Shown here: one piece after another, positions 17,217-25,792 of the stretch
How positions within the stretch are numbered: position 1 is the stretch's first letter
How the letters are laid out: each line of letters opens with the position of its first letter
NCBI RefSeq assembly: GCF_000721075.1
Contig: NZ_JOEQ01000011.1
Location: 186,001-250,000, forward strand
DNA from: Streptosporangium amethystogenes
Lineage (GTDB): Bacteria > Actinomycetota > Actinomycetes > Streptosporangiales > Streptosporangiaceae
DNA length: 64,000 bases
Direction of reading: 5' to 3'
Notes under the pieces: model-generated
Database searches by the model: none
Told to the model about the DNA's origin: nothing
What the model saw: only the letters and a program-made list of their open reading frames with translations
Translations under genes and position numbers: made by a program

Positions 17217-20150
17217 GTGACGCGGAAGAAGCCTCTTGCGCTGACACTTGGCGTGTCATTGCTCCTGTCCACGGGGGTAGCGGCTAACGCGTCCGCGACC
17301 AGCTCCGGCGAGGAGCGCTTCCAACCGGGTGTCACCTACGATCTGTCGGTGACCGACGCCGAGCGCGACGCGATCCACGCGGAAGTCGAGGCGTTGGCTG
17401 GACGCGTCAACAGCGCGCGGGCGGGGGACGGCACCTACGACCCGCTCAGTCTGATCGGGGCGATGCTGGACGGGTCGAGCTACGACTCCATCTCCCGAGG
17501 CGGCACGGCCGCGACGGCGTACCCCTTCCCGGTCAGCAACACCGAAGCCAACCAGAACGAGTACGACCGCAAGGTCGCCAAGCTCGCCTGGGTGGTCAAG
17601 CTGGCCACCGACCTGGGTTTCCCGGTGGTCGTCCAACGCCAGCCCGACAAGTACGTCTACGCGGAGATCGGTGACCCGGACGCCCCGGAGATGGTCATGG
17701 CGTTGAGCCACCTCGACTCGCCGACGGCTTCCGTCTCGCCGGCCCAGCTGGCGCGCTGGCGAAACGCCGATGGCAACCTCGGCACTCCTGGTGCGTACCA
17801 CTCGCCCTATGTCCGGGACGGCTGGGTCTACGGGGCGGGCGTGCAGGACGACAGCGGTCCGACGCTGGCGACGCTGCTCGCGGCCAAGGCGCTGCTCAAG
17901 GCGGGGTTGCCCCTCGACCGACGCATCCGCATCGTCATGGGAATCTACGAAGACGGCGGTCCCGGCACGCCCTCGACGACGAACACCGCCACCTTCCAGT
18001 CCATCCCGTACAACTCGAACCCGAGCTTCTACGACAACTGGGCCTACAAGAACCTCAACCGGGAGGAGGTCCCGATCGCGGCCTACACCTCCGACTCGCG
18101 GTTCCCGGTCATCGTCGGCAACTCCGGATCGGTGACCCCGTCGGTGTCGATGAGCTTGTCCGCAGACAGTGCCAAGGCCTTCCGGCTGACGGATGCCACA
18201 GCCGGCGTCACCTTGCGTGAAGGCGATCCGACGCTCAAGGACATCGCCTACGGCAGCACCACGCAGATCGCCTCCCGGGCGATCTTCACCCTCGACGTGG
18301 CGGGGGCCGGCTCCGCCGAGCGCGACCGATTCGTAGCGGCGATCACCGCCGCCGCGACCACGAAGGGTTGGCTCCCGGCTGCTCCCCGCACCACCCCCAA
18401 GGTGCAGACCATGATCACCGGCGACTCGCTCACGCTGGAGATCAACACCGATGTGGCGATGGAGATGCCGACCCCGCAGTACGGCAGGAACGCCGTCGTG
18501 TGGGGGATGTTCCTCCTCTCCAAGGGACTCGGCGCACTGGGGACCACGGCCGCCGACATGCAATTGAAGAAAGCCGCCGACGGCATCGCCGACCTGTTCT
18601 TCCGCGACGGTGTCGAAGGCGAAGCCTATATCGGCAAGTACATGGGCATCCCGGCGAGCCTGTTGCGCAACCCGAGCAACGGCACCCCGAACCTGACCTT
18701 TGCCCTCATGGGAGGCATCAATTCGGAGACCCCGACGAGCTTTTACCCGGACGCCTCCGGAAGCCTCAGCATGCCGATGTACGTGCGCAGCATGCACGTC
18801 ACCGCGGCTGACTCCAGCCAGGCAACGGCGGCGGTCACGGCCGCCTTCCAGGCGAAGGGGTTCACCATCGGCAACCTCGGCTCGCCCGTCGGCGCCGGGT
18901 TGTACGTCACTCACGACAACCCGCTGACGGCTCTTCAGTTCGGGAGCTACCAAGCCTCGATCAACCGCAACCCGGAGAAGTTCGCGGATCCGTATTCCCT
19001 CAGGGACGTGGTCTATCCGCAGGGCACGACCGGCGGCACCCTGGCCGGCAACTTCCGCAACAAGATGACCGCCTTCGGCGCGGTGATCCCGGGTAACGAG
19101 CGCTGGTGGCACACGGCCAACGAGCGGATGAAGGTCGACTCGGCAGTGCAGATGACCAAGATGATGGCCGACGGCATGCTGGAGATGGCCCGGTACTCCG
19201 GGCCCGCCGGTGCCAAGTTCATGTGGGCGAGCATCCCGGGGCTGAACTCCGACCGGGCGGACCTCGACCTGCTCGACGTCACGATCGGAACCTACAAGGA
19301 CGCGTCGGCCGCTGTCGGCACGAGCCGGTTGGGCACCCAGGCCCTGCTCGGCGCCACCTCGTTCAACATCCCGATGTGGAACGGGCGCGGCAACTCGGCT
19401 CCGACGGCCTCGGCTTTCGCGCTGGGGCACGCCCCGGGAGGGGTCTACCTGCCCCTGACCGACACCGAGTACCTGAACACCACGTACGTGTCGCCGATGC
19501 GCTTGGAGTTCAAGGTGGAGCGCCCCGGCCACATGTCGGACGCGGCTTGGGCGAAGTTCGTGGCCGGTGGCTACGGCGACTTCCGGTTCAACATTCTCGT
19601 CGGCGACGCGGTTGTGCCGCTGGCCGTTCCTGCGGGGCAGAGTGCGGACAAGTACTTCTCCTCGCGCATCTCGGCCAACAACCCCGACGCCATCTACCTG
19701 TCGGTCAACCTCGCGATCACCGATGCCCCGTACGCCGGGGTGCAGGCCGTCCTCGCGGATTCCAAGACGGACCTGTACACGGTCAATCCGACGTACCTGG
19801 CCTCGAACCCGGATCCGTTCCCCGGGCGCGGAGCCATCGAACAACGGGGCTTCTTCCTGTTCGGTGATGGGCACAAGAACGCGGAGTTCTCTTCGCCCGA
19901 CGCGGTCTACGTGACAGTCGCCAACGCGGTCACCGACGCCGAGCCGTCGGCGGTGGTGAAGAAGTTGAAGGGCAACAAGAACGAGTTGACCATCACGGTG
20001 AAGCAGACCCACATCGACGGCAGCGAGTCTCCTGTGACGGCCACGTTCACCATCAACAACAACGCCGCCGGCACTTACACCGTCGGCGATTACAAGGTAT
20101 ACGTCGAAACCAAGGGCAACACCCAGGTGCGGTCGATCTCCATCGTGTGA
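17217..20150 (+). CDS. Secreted M20-family (PepV-like) dipeptidase
   Basis: A 977-residue predicted secreted metallopeptidase. An N-terminal signal peptide (about residues 1-27, ending ANASA) is followed by a PepV/M20-like catalytic domain. Likely metal and catalytic residues are in SHLDSP near residue 164, GVQDDSGPT near residue 210 and the YEDGGP motif near residue 244; a later HTANERMK motif near residue 633 matches the second histidine site. The protein is about twice the usual dipeptidase length because of long insertions and a C-terminal beta-rich extension. GTG 17217 has CAGGGAG six bases upstream. It appears to be transcribed alone. The substrate cannot be read from the sequence. Confidence 0.85.
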   Translation: MTRKKPLALTLGVSLLLSTGVAANASATSSGEERFQPGVTYDLSVTDAERDAIHAEVEALAGRVNSARAGDGTYDPLSLIGAMLDGSSYDSISRGGTAATAYPFPVSNTEANQNEYDRKVAKLAWVVKLATDLGFPVVVQRQPDKYVYAEIGDPDAPEMVMALSHLDSPTASVSPAQLARWRNADGNLGTPGAYHSPYVRDGWVYGAGVQDDSGPTLATLLAAKALLKAGLPLDRRIRIVMGIYEDGGPGTPSTTNTATFQSIPYNSNPSFYDNWAYKNLNREEVPIAAYTSDSRFPVIVGNSGSVTPSVSMSLSADSAKAFRLTDATAGVTLREGDPTLKDIAYGSTTQIASRAIFTLDVAGAGSAERDRFVAAITAAATTKGWLPAAPRTTPKVQTMITGDSLTLEINTDVAMEMPTPQYGRNAVVWGMFLLSKGLGALGTTAADMQLKKAADGIADLFFRDGVEGEAYIGKYMGIPASLLRNPSNGTPNLTFALMGGINSETPTSFYPDASGSLSMPMYVRSMHVTAADSSQATAAVTAAFQAKGFTIGNLGSPVGAGLYVTHDNPLTALQFGSYQASINRNPEKFADPYSLRDVVYPQGTTGGTLAGNFRNKMTAFGAVIPGNERWWHTANERMKVDSAVQMTKMMADGMLEMARYSGPAGAKFMWASIPGLNSDRADLDLLDVTIGTYKDASAAVGTSRLGTQALLGATSFNIPMWNGRGNSAPTASAFALGHAPGGVYLPLTDTEYLNTTYVSPMRLEFKVERPGHMSDAAWAKFVAGGYGDFRFNILVGDAVVPLAVPAGQSADKYFSSRISANNPDAIYLSVNLAITDAPYAGVQAVLADSKTDLYTVNPTYLASNPDPFPGRGAIEQRGFFLFGDGHKNAEFSSPDAVYVTVANAVTDAEPSAVVKKLKGNKNELTITVKQTHIDGSESPVTATFTINNNAAGTYTVGDYKVYVETKGNTQVRSISIV

Positions 20151-20273
20151 CGCGTGTGAACCGGAAGTTCAGCGCGCGCACGAGAGGGCATGCGCGGCGG
20201 CAGGATGCCTCGACTCGGTCGTCAAGCCGAATAGGGGCTCGGCGGTGAGAAGAAGCAGAGCCTCGCTCCCGCG

Positions 20274-20765
20274 TTGGAACTGCTGGACGATGGCACGGAC
20301 CTCATGACCCGCGACGAGTTCCGTGGCCACGCGACCGCCGCCGCGATCCTCGCCGACCCAGACGGGCGGATCCTGGACATCCGCCACCTCGCCCTGGACT
20401 GCTGGCTGCCGCCCGGTGGTCACCTGGAGGCATCCGACGCCACCCTCTTGGACGCGGCCCTGCGCGAGCTCGCCGAGGAGACCGGCATCCCCGCCGCCGT
20501 CACCCCGGCCGGGAGGCGTCCCCTCCACCTCGACATCCACCCCATCCCCGCCAACCCGGCCAAGGGCGAACCGGACCACCGGCACATCGACTTCCGGTTT
20601 CTCTTCCGTACCGCCACCGAGGTCGGCCGACTCCAGACCGAAGAGATCACCGCCGCCGCCTGGCGCGAGCCCGACAGTATCGGCGGACCGCACTCTGAGA
20701 CAACGCGTCACCCAGGCACTTCGTTGAGACCCCTCGGCTGGATGCGCTGCCCTCGAAGGTGTTGA
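20274..20765 (+). CDS. Nudix hydrolase, probably damaged at both ends
   Basis: A Nudix-family pyrophosphohydrolase with an intact Nudix box, GGHLEASD through RELAEETGI, around residues 46-70. The downstream block HIDFRFLF is also typical. The N-terminus looks shortened: the frame extends upstream only to a TAG at 20232, without a good start, and TTG 20274 or ATG 20304 must serve. Near 20682 the frame departs from the expected ending: the +1 frame there reads a DSIADR.LRQRV-type tail to a TGA at 20727, as in relatives. One extra G would explain this. The catalytic box is complete, so activity is possible. It converges on the gene at 20708. Confidence 0.7.
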   Translation: MELLDDGTDLMTRDEFRGHATAAAILADPDGRILDIRHLALDCWLPPGGHLEASDATLLDAALRELAEETGIPAAVTPAGRRPLHLDIHPIPANPAKGEPDHRHIDFRFLFRTATEVGRLQTEEITAAAWREPDSIGGPHSETTRHPGTSLRPLGWMRCPRRC

Positions 20766-21250
20766 GGTGTCCGGTCGGCGACCACCTCGCGACACCGGCC
20801 GCGGACGATGAGCGCGGGGCCGGCGAAGACCTCCTGTAGCAGGTCGAAGTCCGGGTGGAAGCTGAGGCCGTCCTCCTCGTCGAGGACGATCGCGACCATC
20901 CCCATCTGGGTGAAGCCGGGATCGGGCAGGTCGGGCTCCGTCCAAGGGCCGCTCTTGCTCCCGGCCCGCTCGTAGTCGTGCCGGTAGAAGGCGAGCACCT
21001 TCTCTTTCACCTCGTCTCCCGGCACGACGATCAGGTCGCCTCCGCAGAGGTCGATGAAGGATTCGCGTTGGGCGGTCTGAATCTCGCGGGCCTTGGCGAG
21101 TTTCTCGGGGTTGATGAAGATCAGCGTTGGACTCCTCAGCCGCAGGTCTCGTACGCCTGCGAGGGCGGCGGAGGCGACCTCGGCGGGGAAGGCCGTCGAT
21201 GCTCCGCTGATCATCCAGTCGTCACCTACGGGGACGATGCCGCCGATCAT
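20708..21250 (-). CDS. Hypothetical protein
   Basis: A 180-residue protein I do not recognise. It is soluble and acidic, with a GGDLIVVPGDEVKEKVLAFY segment in the middle and a FHPDFDLLQEVFAGP segment near the C-terminus. No signal peptide or membrane helix is seen. Its 3' end overlaps the convergent Nudix reading frame. Codon use is normal for the region, which supports it being real. Confidence 0.6.
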   Translation of the reverse strand: MIGGIVPVGDDWMISGASTAFPAEVASAALAGVRDLRLRSPTLIFINPEKLAKAREIQTAQRESFIDLCGGDLIVVPGDEVKEKVLAFYRHDYERAGSKSGPWTEPDLPDPGFTQMGMVAIVLDEEDGLSFHPDFDLLQEVFAGPALIVRGRCREVVADRTPQHLRGQRIQPRGLNEVPG

Positions 21251-21327
21251 GACGACGCCCGGAGTGAGCTGTTCGACGCCTGCCGGGCCCCATGGCCGAG
21301 TCGGGGCCTGCCTTCGTGGGCAGAGTG

Positions 21328-21368
21328 ATGTAAAGAATAGTAGACACAGGGTCGACTTTGTTTTACAT
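21328..21368 (+). promoter_or_regulatory. Inverted repeat upstream of the membrane/HTH operon
   Basis: ATGTAAA at 21328 and TTTACAT at 21362 are exact complements flanking 27 bases, in a locally AT-rich stretch that ends just before ATG 21376. There is no ribosome binding site before that ATG, so the transcript may be leaderless with the repeat at the promoter. A plausible operator for the HTH protein encoded in the operon. Confidence 0.45.
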
Positions 21369-21375
21369 TTCCGTC

Positions 21376-21804
21376 ATGGCAGTAGAAGAGAAGAGTGCGT
21401 GGATCATGCTGATGGTCTCGGTCGTCGCGTACACGGCCTACCTGGTCGTCGTCCTCGGGAGCGTGGGAGACGGCCCGCTGGCCGAGGCGCCGTACGTGTC
21501 GCCGCTGCTGTGGAGCGTCGGCGGAGCGATCGTGGCCGGGGTCGTGCTGAACATCATGGCCGGCGCCGTCGTGCCCAAGGGGGCGCGCAGGAAGGACCAG
21601 CGCGACCGGGAGATCAACCAGTTCGGCGAGTTCGTCGGCCAGTCGTTCACCGTCATCGGCGGCGTGACGGCGATGGCCATGGCGCTGGTGGAGTTCGACT
21701 ACTTCTGGATCGCGAACGTCATCTACCTGGGGTTCGTCCTGTCGGCCATTCTCGGGTCGATCGCGAAGATCTTCGCCTACCGCAGGGGCTTCCACCCGTG
21801 GTGA
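21376..21804 (+). CDS. Four-helix membrane protein paired with HTH regulator
   Basis: A 142-residue integral membrane protein with four predicted helices (about residues 9-30, 44-67, 87-107 and 112-131). It resembles the DUF2178-like membrane proteins that are encoded just upstream of small YozG-like HTH regulators. ATG 21376 is chosen over the upstream TTG 21358 because the protein-like sequence starts there. Its stop overlaps the HTH start by four bases (GTGA). It probably modulates the regulator or senses a membrane signal; that is inference from context. Confidence 0.75.
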   Translation: MAVEEKSAWIMLMVSVVAYTAYLVVVLGSVGDGPLAEAPYVSPLLWSVGGAIVAGVVLNIMAGAVVPKGARRKDQRDREINQFGEFVGQSFTVIGGVTAMAMALVEFDYFWIANVIYLGFVLSAILGSIAKIFAYRRGFHPW

Positions 21805-22031
21805 AGCCGACCCGGGTCACGAACTCGATCCGCTCCCTCCGGTTCGCACAGGGCGAGATGACCCAGGCGGAGTTGGCGGAGCGGGTCGGCGTGACCCGGC
21901 AGACCATCATCGCCATCGAGCAGGGCCGCTACTCGCCCTCCCTGGAGATGGCCTTCCAGATCGCCAGAGTGTTCGGCGCCCCGCTCGACGACGTGTTCCA
22001 GTATCCGGACAGTCAGGAGAAGACATCATGA
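21801..22031 (+). CDS. Small XRE-type transcriptional regulator
   Basis: A 76-residue protein consisting almost entirely of one helix-turn-helix: MTQAELAERVGVTRQTIIAIEQGRYSPS, followed by LEMAFQIARVFGAPLDDVF. This is the YozG-like family. The GTG start overlaps the upstream membrane gene and its stop overlaps the next start (ATGA), so three genes are translationally coupled. It probably controls its own operon through the inverted repeat at 21328-21368. Confidence 0.88.
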   Translation: MKPTRVTNSIRSLRFAQGEMTQAELAERVGVTRQTIIAIEQGRYSPSLEMAFQIARVFGAPLDDVFQYPDSQEKTS

Positions 22032-23002
22032 AGGCAATCGTTCAAGACAGGTACGGTTCACCCGACGTACTGAAATTAGAGGACATCGACCGGCCGACTC
22101 CCGGGGACGACGACGTGCTCGTGGAGGTGTACGCGGCCGGGGTCGAGCAGGGCGTCGTCCACCTCATGACCGGCCTCGCGTACGCGGTGCGGCTGGTCTT
22201 CGGGCTCCGCGCGCCCCGAGACCGCGTCCGGGGCCGCGAACTCGCCGGGCGCGTCGAAGCGGTCGGGAAGAACGTGACCCGCTTCCGGCCGGGCGACGAG
22301 GTCTTCGGCATCGGCGAGGGCACCTTCGCCGAGTACGCGTGCGCCCGCGAGCGCAAGCTCGCCCGCAAACCGGCGAACCTCACGTTCGAGCAGGCCGCGG
22401 CCGTCGTCATCTCGGCGATCACGGCTCTCCAGGCGATCCGCGACGCCGGTGAGGTCAAGCCCGGTCAGAAGGTGCTCGTCACCGGCGCCGGAGGCGGCGT
22501 GGGGACGTTCGCGGTGCAACTGGCCAAGGCGTTCGGCACCGAGGTCACCGGCGTGTGCAGTACGGCGAAGACGGACCTGGTCCGGTCGATCGGCGCCGAC
22601 CACGTCATCGACTACACGCGCGAGGACTTCACCCAGGGCGGGCGCCGTTACGACCTCATCCTCGACCTGGCCGGCAACCGCCCGCTGGCCCGCCTGCGGC
22701 GCGCCCTCACGCCTCGCGGCACTCTCGTCCTCGCAGGCGGCGAGGACGGCGGGAAGTGGCTCGGCGGCATGGAACGTTCCCTCGGCGCGGTCATGTTGTC
22801 GCCGTTCGTCGGCCAGCGGCTCCGCATGATGCTGGCGCGGGAGCGGGGGGAGGACCTCGATCTCCTGAGGGAGTTCGCCGAGGCGGGGACGATCACGCCG
22901 GCCATCGGCGGAACGTATCCGCTGAGCGAGGTCCCCGAGGCGATGCGGCAGTTGATCGCCGGTCACGCGCGCGGCAAGCTGGTCATCGCCGTACGAGAGT
23001 GA
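22028..23002 (+). CDS. NAD(P)-dependent medium-chain dehydrogenase, quinone-reductase-like
   Basis: A 324-residue medium-chain dehydrogenase/reductase. The N-terminal GroES-like domain (MKAIVQDRYGSPDVLKLEDI) is followed by a Rossmann fold with the AAVVISAITALQAIRD segment and the cofactor loop VLVTGAGGGVGTFAVQLAK near residue 155. There are no catalytic zinc cysteines, which fits quinone oxidoreductases or enoyl reductases rather than zinc alcohol dehydrogenases. It is the last gene of the membrane protein / HTH operon, with a four-base overlap. A small hairpin follows. Confidence 0.9.
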   Translation: MKAIVQDRYGSPDVLKLEDIDRPTPGDDDVLVEVYAAGVEQGVVHLMTGLAYAVRLVFGLRAPRDRVRGRELAGRVEAVGKNVTRFRPGDEVFGIGEGTFAEYACARERKLARKPANLTFEQAAAVVISAITALQAIRDAGEVKPGQKVLVTGAGGGVGTFAVQLAKAFGTEVTGVCSTAKTDLVRSIGADHVIDYTREDFTQGGRRYDLILDLAGNRPLARLRRALTPRGTLVLAGGEDGGKWLGGMERSLGAVMLSPFVGQRLRMMLARERGEDLDLLREFAEAGTITPAIGGTYPLSEVPEAMRQLIAGHARGKLVIAVRE

Positions 23003-23015
23003 GAAACCGGCCGTG

Positions 23016-23034
23016 CCTCCGGTCTGTACGGAGG
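23016..23034 (+). terminator. Short hairpin after the dehydrogenase gene
   Basis: CCTCCG and CGGAGG enclose a seven-base loop, 13 bases past the stop. The stem is modest and there is no T tract. Confidence 0.5.
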
Positions 23035-23036
23035 TG

Positions 23037-23210
23037 TTGTCCGAGTGCTCGCCGAGGCGGCGCGGGCTAGGGGCGAGGCCGGTCCAGGTCGAACGTCACG
23101 CCGACCAGCGGCCTCGGGGCCTTGGGCAGCTCCCGCAGGTCGCGGACCGAGCTGAGCCGGTCCACATGGCCGCGCCTTGCGCAGCCGGTTCAGGTCGGGT
23201 CGACGCCACC
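23037..23210 (-). pseudogene. 3' remnant of a duplicate of the gene at 35869-36798
   Basis: Read on the minus strand, the sequence ends HVDRLSSVRDLRELP, then VGVTFDLDRPRP and a stop. It matches the last ~35 codons of the membrane-partner gene at 35869-36798. The DNA match continues past the stop for about 35 bases with very few differences (23039-23106 against 35850-35917), so this is a DNA duplication. The rest of the gene is missing and a transposase remnant lies directly upstream. Confidence 0.7.
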
Positions 23211-23227
23211 AGAGGAAAAGTAGCTGT

Positions 23228-23670
23228 GAGTGATCGGCTACAGCATCTCGGCGGACGACATCGGTCACATATCCGCTGATCGCCGCGTCCAGCGTGTCGG
23301 CGTCCACCTCGGCCAGGACCCGGCGGAAGGTCCGCTCGCTGGGCACGATGAACCGGTCGGTGAACGGATCGTGGTAGGCGCCCAGCCGCTTCAACACCGC
23401 TTGCGAGGTCCGGGCGGCCCACTGCCGGATCGCCGCCACGCTGTCGCCGCCGACCACGAGCGTCGCGCACGCGGTCAACGTCAAGATGACCACCAGCGGA
23501 TGCCGCAGCCCGCACGCCGAGCGCTGATCCGGCACCGCCGCCAGTCGGCGCATCAACGCTGATTCCACCACGACCGGATCAGCTGTCAGCTCCGCTTCCC
23601 ATAACGCCAGGTCGGTGAGCTGGTCAAGAAGAGGGACGCAGCAGGAGCTGGTCGGGGAAGATGGGAACAC
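23228..23670 (-). mobile_element. Truncated transposase, ISAs1-like N-terminal region
   Basis: From a GTG at 23670 the minus strand reads VPLLDQLTDLALWE, then LAAVPDQRSACGLRHPLVVI, LGAYHDPFTDRFIVPSERTF and LDAAISGYV. This is the N-terminal transposase-associated domain of ISAs1-type elements (about 145 residues). The catalytic DDE domain is absent; after about 23240 the frame loses similarity and runs into the duplicated gene end. No terminal inverted repeats were identified. It is inactive. Confidence 0.7.
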
Positions 23671-24273
23671 GAGTGCGACTCCTGCGGCGATTTTCGGATT
23701 TGAGACCTGAAAGATCAGCAGAAGTCGCGCTCTTCCGTCTTCCACCTGGCCAAACGCTCAACGTCGCCATACCGCATCAGAACCCAGGAACGCCGGGGCC
23801 CTGCACGCTTACCGACACGGTATGGGTCTCAAACAAGACGTTCGTCGTCATCGACGAAGAAATCTATTCGGCAAAAGAGGGTACGGAAGGAACGGAGGAT
23901 CCCTGGGGAGGTCCCGACGGGGAGTGGGGTTGGTTCGCTACAAGCGGTAACGGCCTCTTGGTCACCACTGAATTCAGTGATCAGGCGGTCGATGTGCGGT
24001 TCGAATTTTGGGATGGGTCACCGTTCTCCTCAGAATCATGGACCAAGGAGCGGGAGGGGGAGGGGGAGATCGCTCTTTTTTCCGGCAAGGTCTGCTTGAC
24101 GGATTGGATTGAACACCCCCCCTGCACGACTGATCTTCGACCTGGGACACCGCGAAACAGTGTGGGGTGTTCACGCCTATATGCGGCGCCTGAGAGAGCC
24201 GATGACAAACGACCGCCATGGCACCTCCTTTGATCTGGAATTTTATCTCATTCAGTTCTGGGCGCAGCACTGA
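23661..24273 (+). pseudogene. Frameshifted member of an uncharacterised protein family (copy 1 of 3)
   Basis: The first frame reads VDVRFEFWDGSPFSSESW, then breaks in a run of seven C at 24116-24122. With one C fewer, translation continues FDLGHRETVWGVHAY and ends LEFYLIQFWAQH at TGA 24271-24273. This matches the products of 24634-25122 and 47861-48130 position by position (x-Y/F-E-x-x-DG-x-P, TW, FD-x-G, QFW). As written, the frame stops at 24233. The start is uncertain: the ATG at 23661 lies close to the transposase end, and the real start may be downstream. Function unknown. Confidence 0.65.
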
Positions 24274-24633
24274 CCTTTTACTCCGCTGTTTGTGTCAACA
24301 GGTTACGTGATTCTTCTTGATCTGCTCGGCCAGTGGCTGGGAATCGCTGAGCCGCGCGATCTTTTCTGGATTCGGTTACTCGACTGGTAGGACTTGGTTA
24401 CCTCGGGTAGGAGACGGTATGTCACCTGTTTTAAGGGTGAGGGAAGATAACCCCCCCAAGCCCTACTGGTGGTGCATCTCCTGACCGTGACCGGGCTTCC
24501 CCGGGCCGGGACGATTGTTCCCCACCGAGAAGTTTCCCGGCCAACGTTCGATGCGAGGCCACTGGGCTCGCTCGCAGGCTCTGGTGCGGGTTGGAACAAC
24601 CCGCTGCCCTCTTTTCAGAAAGGTCCGATCGCT
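24274..24633. other. Intergenic region between copies 1 and 2 of the unknown family
   Basis: An open frame continues upstream of the copy 2 start to 24469, but its sequence is not convincingly protein-like. A run of seven C occurs near 24450. I see no RNA gene and no clear promoter pair. Confidence 0.35.
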
Positions 24634-25122
24634 GTGGCCGCCCTTCTCGTCAGTGCCCTCGATTCCATCGTCATCCACCTGGGTTATGAGTTCCTGATCA
24701 CGGAGGTGACGGATGGTGTATCCACAGGTTCACCCGCTCCTGGTGAGATGCTGCACAGGCAGCAACCGATGATCTCAGTTGGGCAGAACGGTGTGAACAT
24801 CACCAGCGACTCTCCGCAGGGTTCTGTGATCCACGTCAGATACGAGCTCTGGGACGGGGCCCCGGAAGGGCTCGCCACCTGGACCCAGATGTGGGAGGGG
24901 GAGCTCTGTCTCGGTTCCGGAACCATTGGTCTTGTCCAGCATTTCGCCGAGGAGTGGGACGAGTACCTCCAGTTCGACACCGGGGTGAAGGACGCCTCCT
25001 GGTCGGCCCGCGTACAGACCAGGAAACTGACCAATACCGAAGAGTCCGACTTCCCCGCTGACGTCGTTTGTGTCAAGCTCTACCGGATGCAGTTGTGGTC
25101 GCCGACGGTCAAAACCAGATGA
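24634..25122 (+). CDS. Uncharacterised protein (copy 2 of 3 of a dispersed family)
   Basis: A soluble protein of about 162 residues, unknown function, the only apparently full-length member of the family in this window. Conserved features are HVRYELWDGAPE, ATWTQMWEG, LQFDTG and the C-terminal LYRMQLW. The pattern looks like a beta-rich domain. GTG 24634 follows a GAAAGG; the frame is open to 24469. It lies between two degenerate zones, near a frameshifted sibling. Copies 1 and 3 share about the same C-terminal 90 residues. Confidence 0.6.
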   Translation: MAALLVSALDSIVIHLGYEFLITEVTDGVSTGSPAPGEMLHRQQPMISVGQNGVNITSDSPQGSVIHVRYELWDGAPEGLATWTQMWEGELCLGSGTIGLVQHFAEEWDEYLQFDTGVKDASWSARVQTRKLTNTEESDFPADVVCVKLYRMQLWSPTVKTR

Positions 25123-25134
25123 GGCTGTCCTGGC

Positions 25135-25235
25135 GGGATCGTGTGCACATCCCGTCGGGAAGTTGATTTCGGTACAGGTAGGTGAGGCCGCGACCGTTCC
25201 TGTCGTCCGCGATCCCACCCTCGATTCGGTCGGGA
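25135..25235 (-). pseudogene. Eroded third copy of the 89-aa cassette gene
   Basis: On the minus strand the sequence reads EGGIADDRNGRGLTYLYRNQ followed by LPDGM, matching NGDIAVIGRDLTDSYRNRLPDG of the 89-aa product encoded at 13561-13830. The DNA is also similar over about 70 bases. Stops and frame changes surround it, and no DUF6879 gene follows. Confidence 0.5.
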
Positions 25236-25462
25236 CCGGCGCCACCTCCGGCTCCGCTTCGCACAGATGGCAGGAATCGCAAGGCCGTGGCCCCGTACCG
25301 TTCGCCGTATGGTCACGCGCTTGGTCGACAGCAGTGATGATCACTTCGGTGCGTTTCCATGTCTGATCGATCGAGCGATAACGGTAGCGAGCCGACGGCG
25401 TATCAGCTTGGATCGGAAAGCCCTTGGACACTCTCGTTTAAGGCACCGGAGGGAGATCGGTC

Positions 25463-25792
25463 GTGGGGGAGAAACTCCGGCGGGAAGGCGAGCCCCTGGC
25501 ATGGCTGATCCGTGGCGGCCGGGACGGCGAGGGTGGCGAAGAGCTGGAGAGCAGAAAAGAGGACAAGGCGCTGGCCGAGGGCCTCGCGGTCGTTGGGTGG
25601 CGCGAGCTCGGAGACATCGGGCACTACTCGCACCGGGACGACCTCAAGGAAGAGGTGCGGCGCGCCTATCCGAAGAGCTCACCGGTTGTCATCGCCAACT
25701 GGGCCGGGTAACTCTGGCGATTCTCCAAGGAGATCCAGGAAGGCGGCCTGGTGGTGATGCCCATATCTGGAGAAGGTCCGGAGGGCACGTAA
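25463..25792 (+). pseudogene. Remnant of an EVE-like/Mrr-type restriction protein N-terminus
   Basis: GTG 25463 opens WLIRGGRDGEGGEELESRK, then GWRELGDIGHYSHRDDLKEE and YPKSSPVVIANWAG. A TAA stops it at 25709-25711; reading through gives LWRFSKEIQEGGLVVMPI. The order matches the EVE/PUA-like N-terminal domain of actinobacterial restriction endonucleases, in which WAGQLWRF.EI.GDLVV.P is expected. The gene is thus broken by an in-frame stop where a Gln codon is expected, and truncated soon after. The family call rests on pattern memory. Confidence 0.55.

Noticed and set aside
17256..20012. Open frame of 918 codons on the minus strand
   Set aside because: Antisense to the M20-type peptidase. 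The product is Arg/Gly/Val-rich without domains, while the sense frame has a signal peptide and metal-binding motifs.
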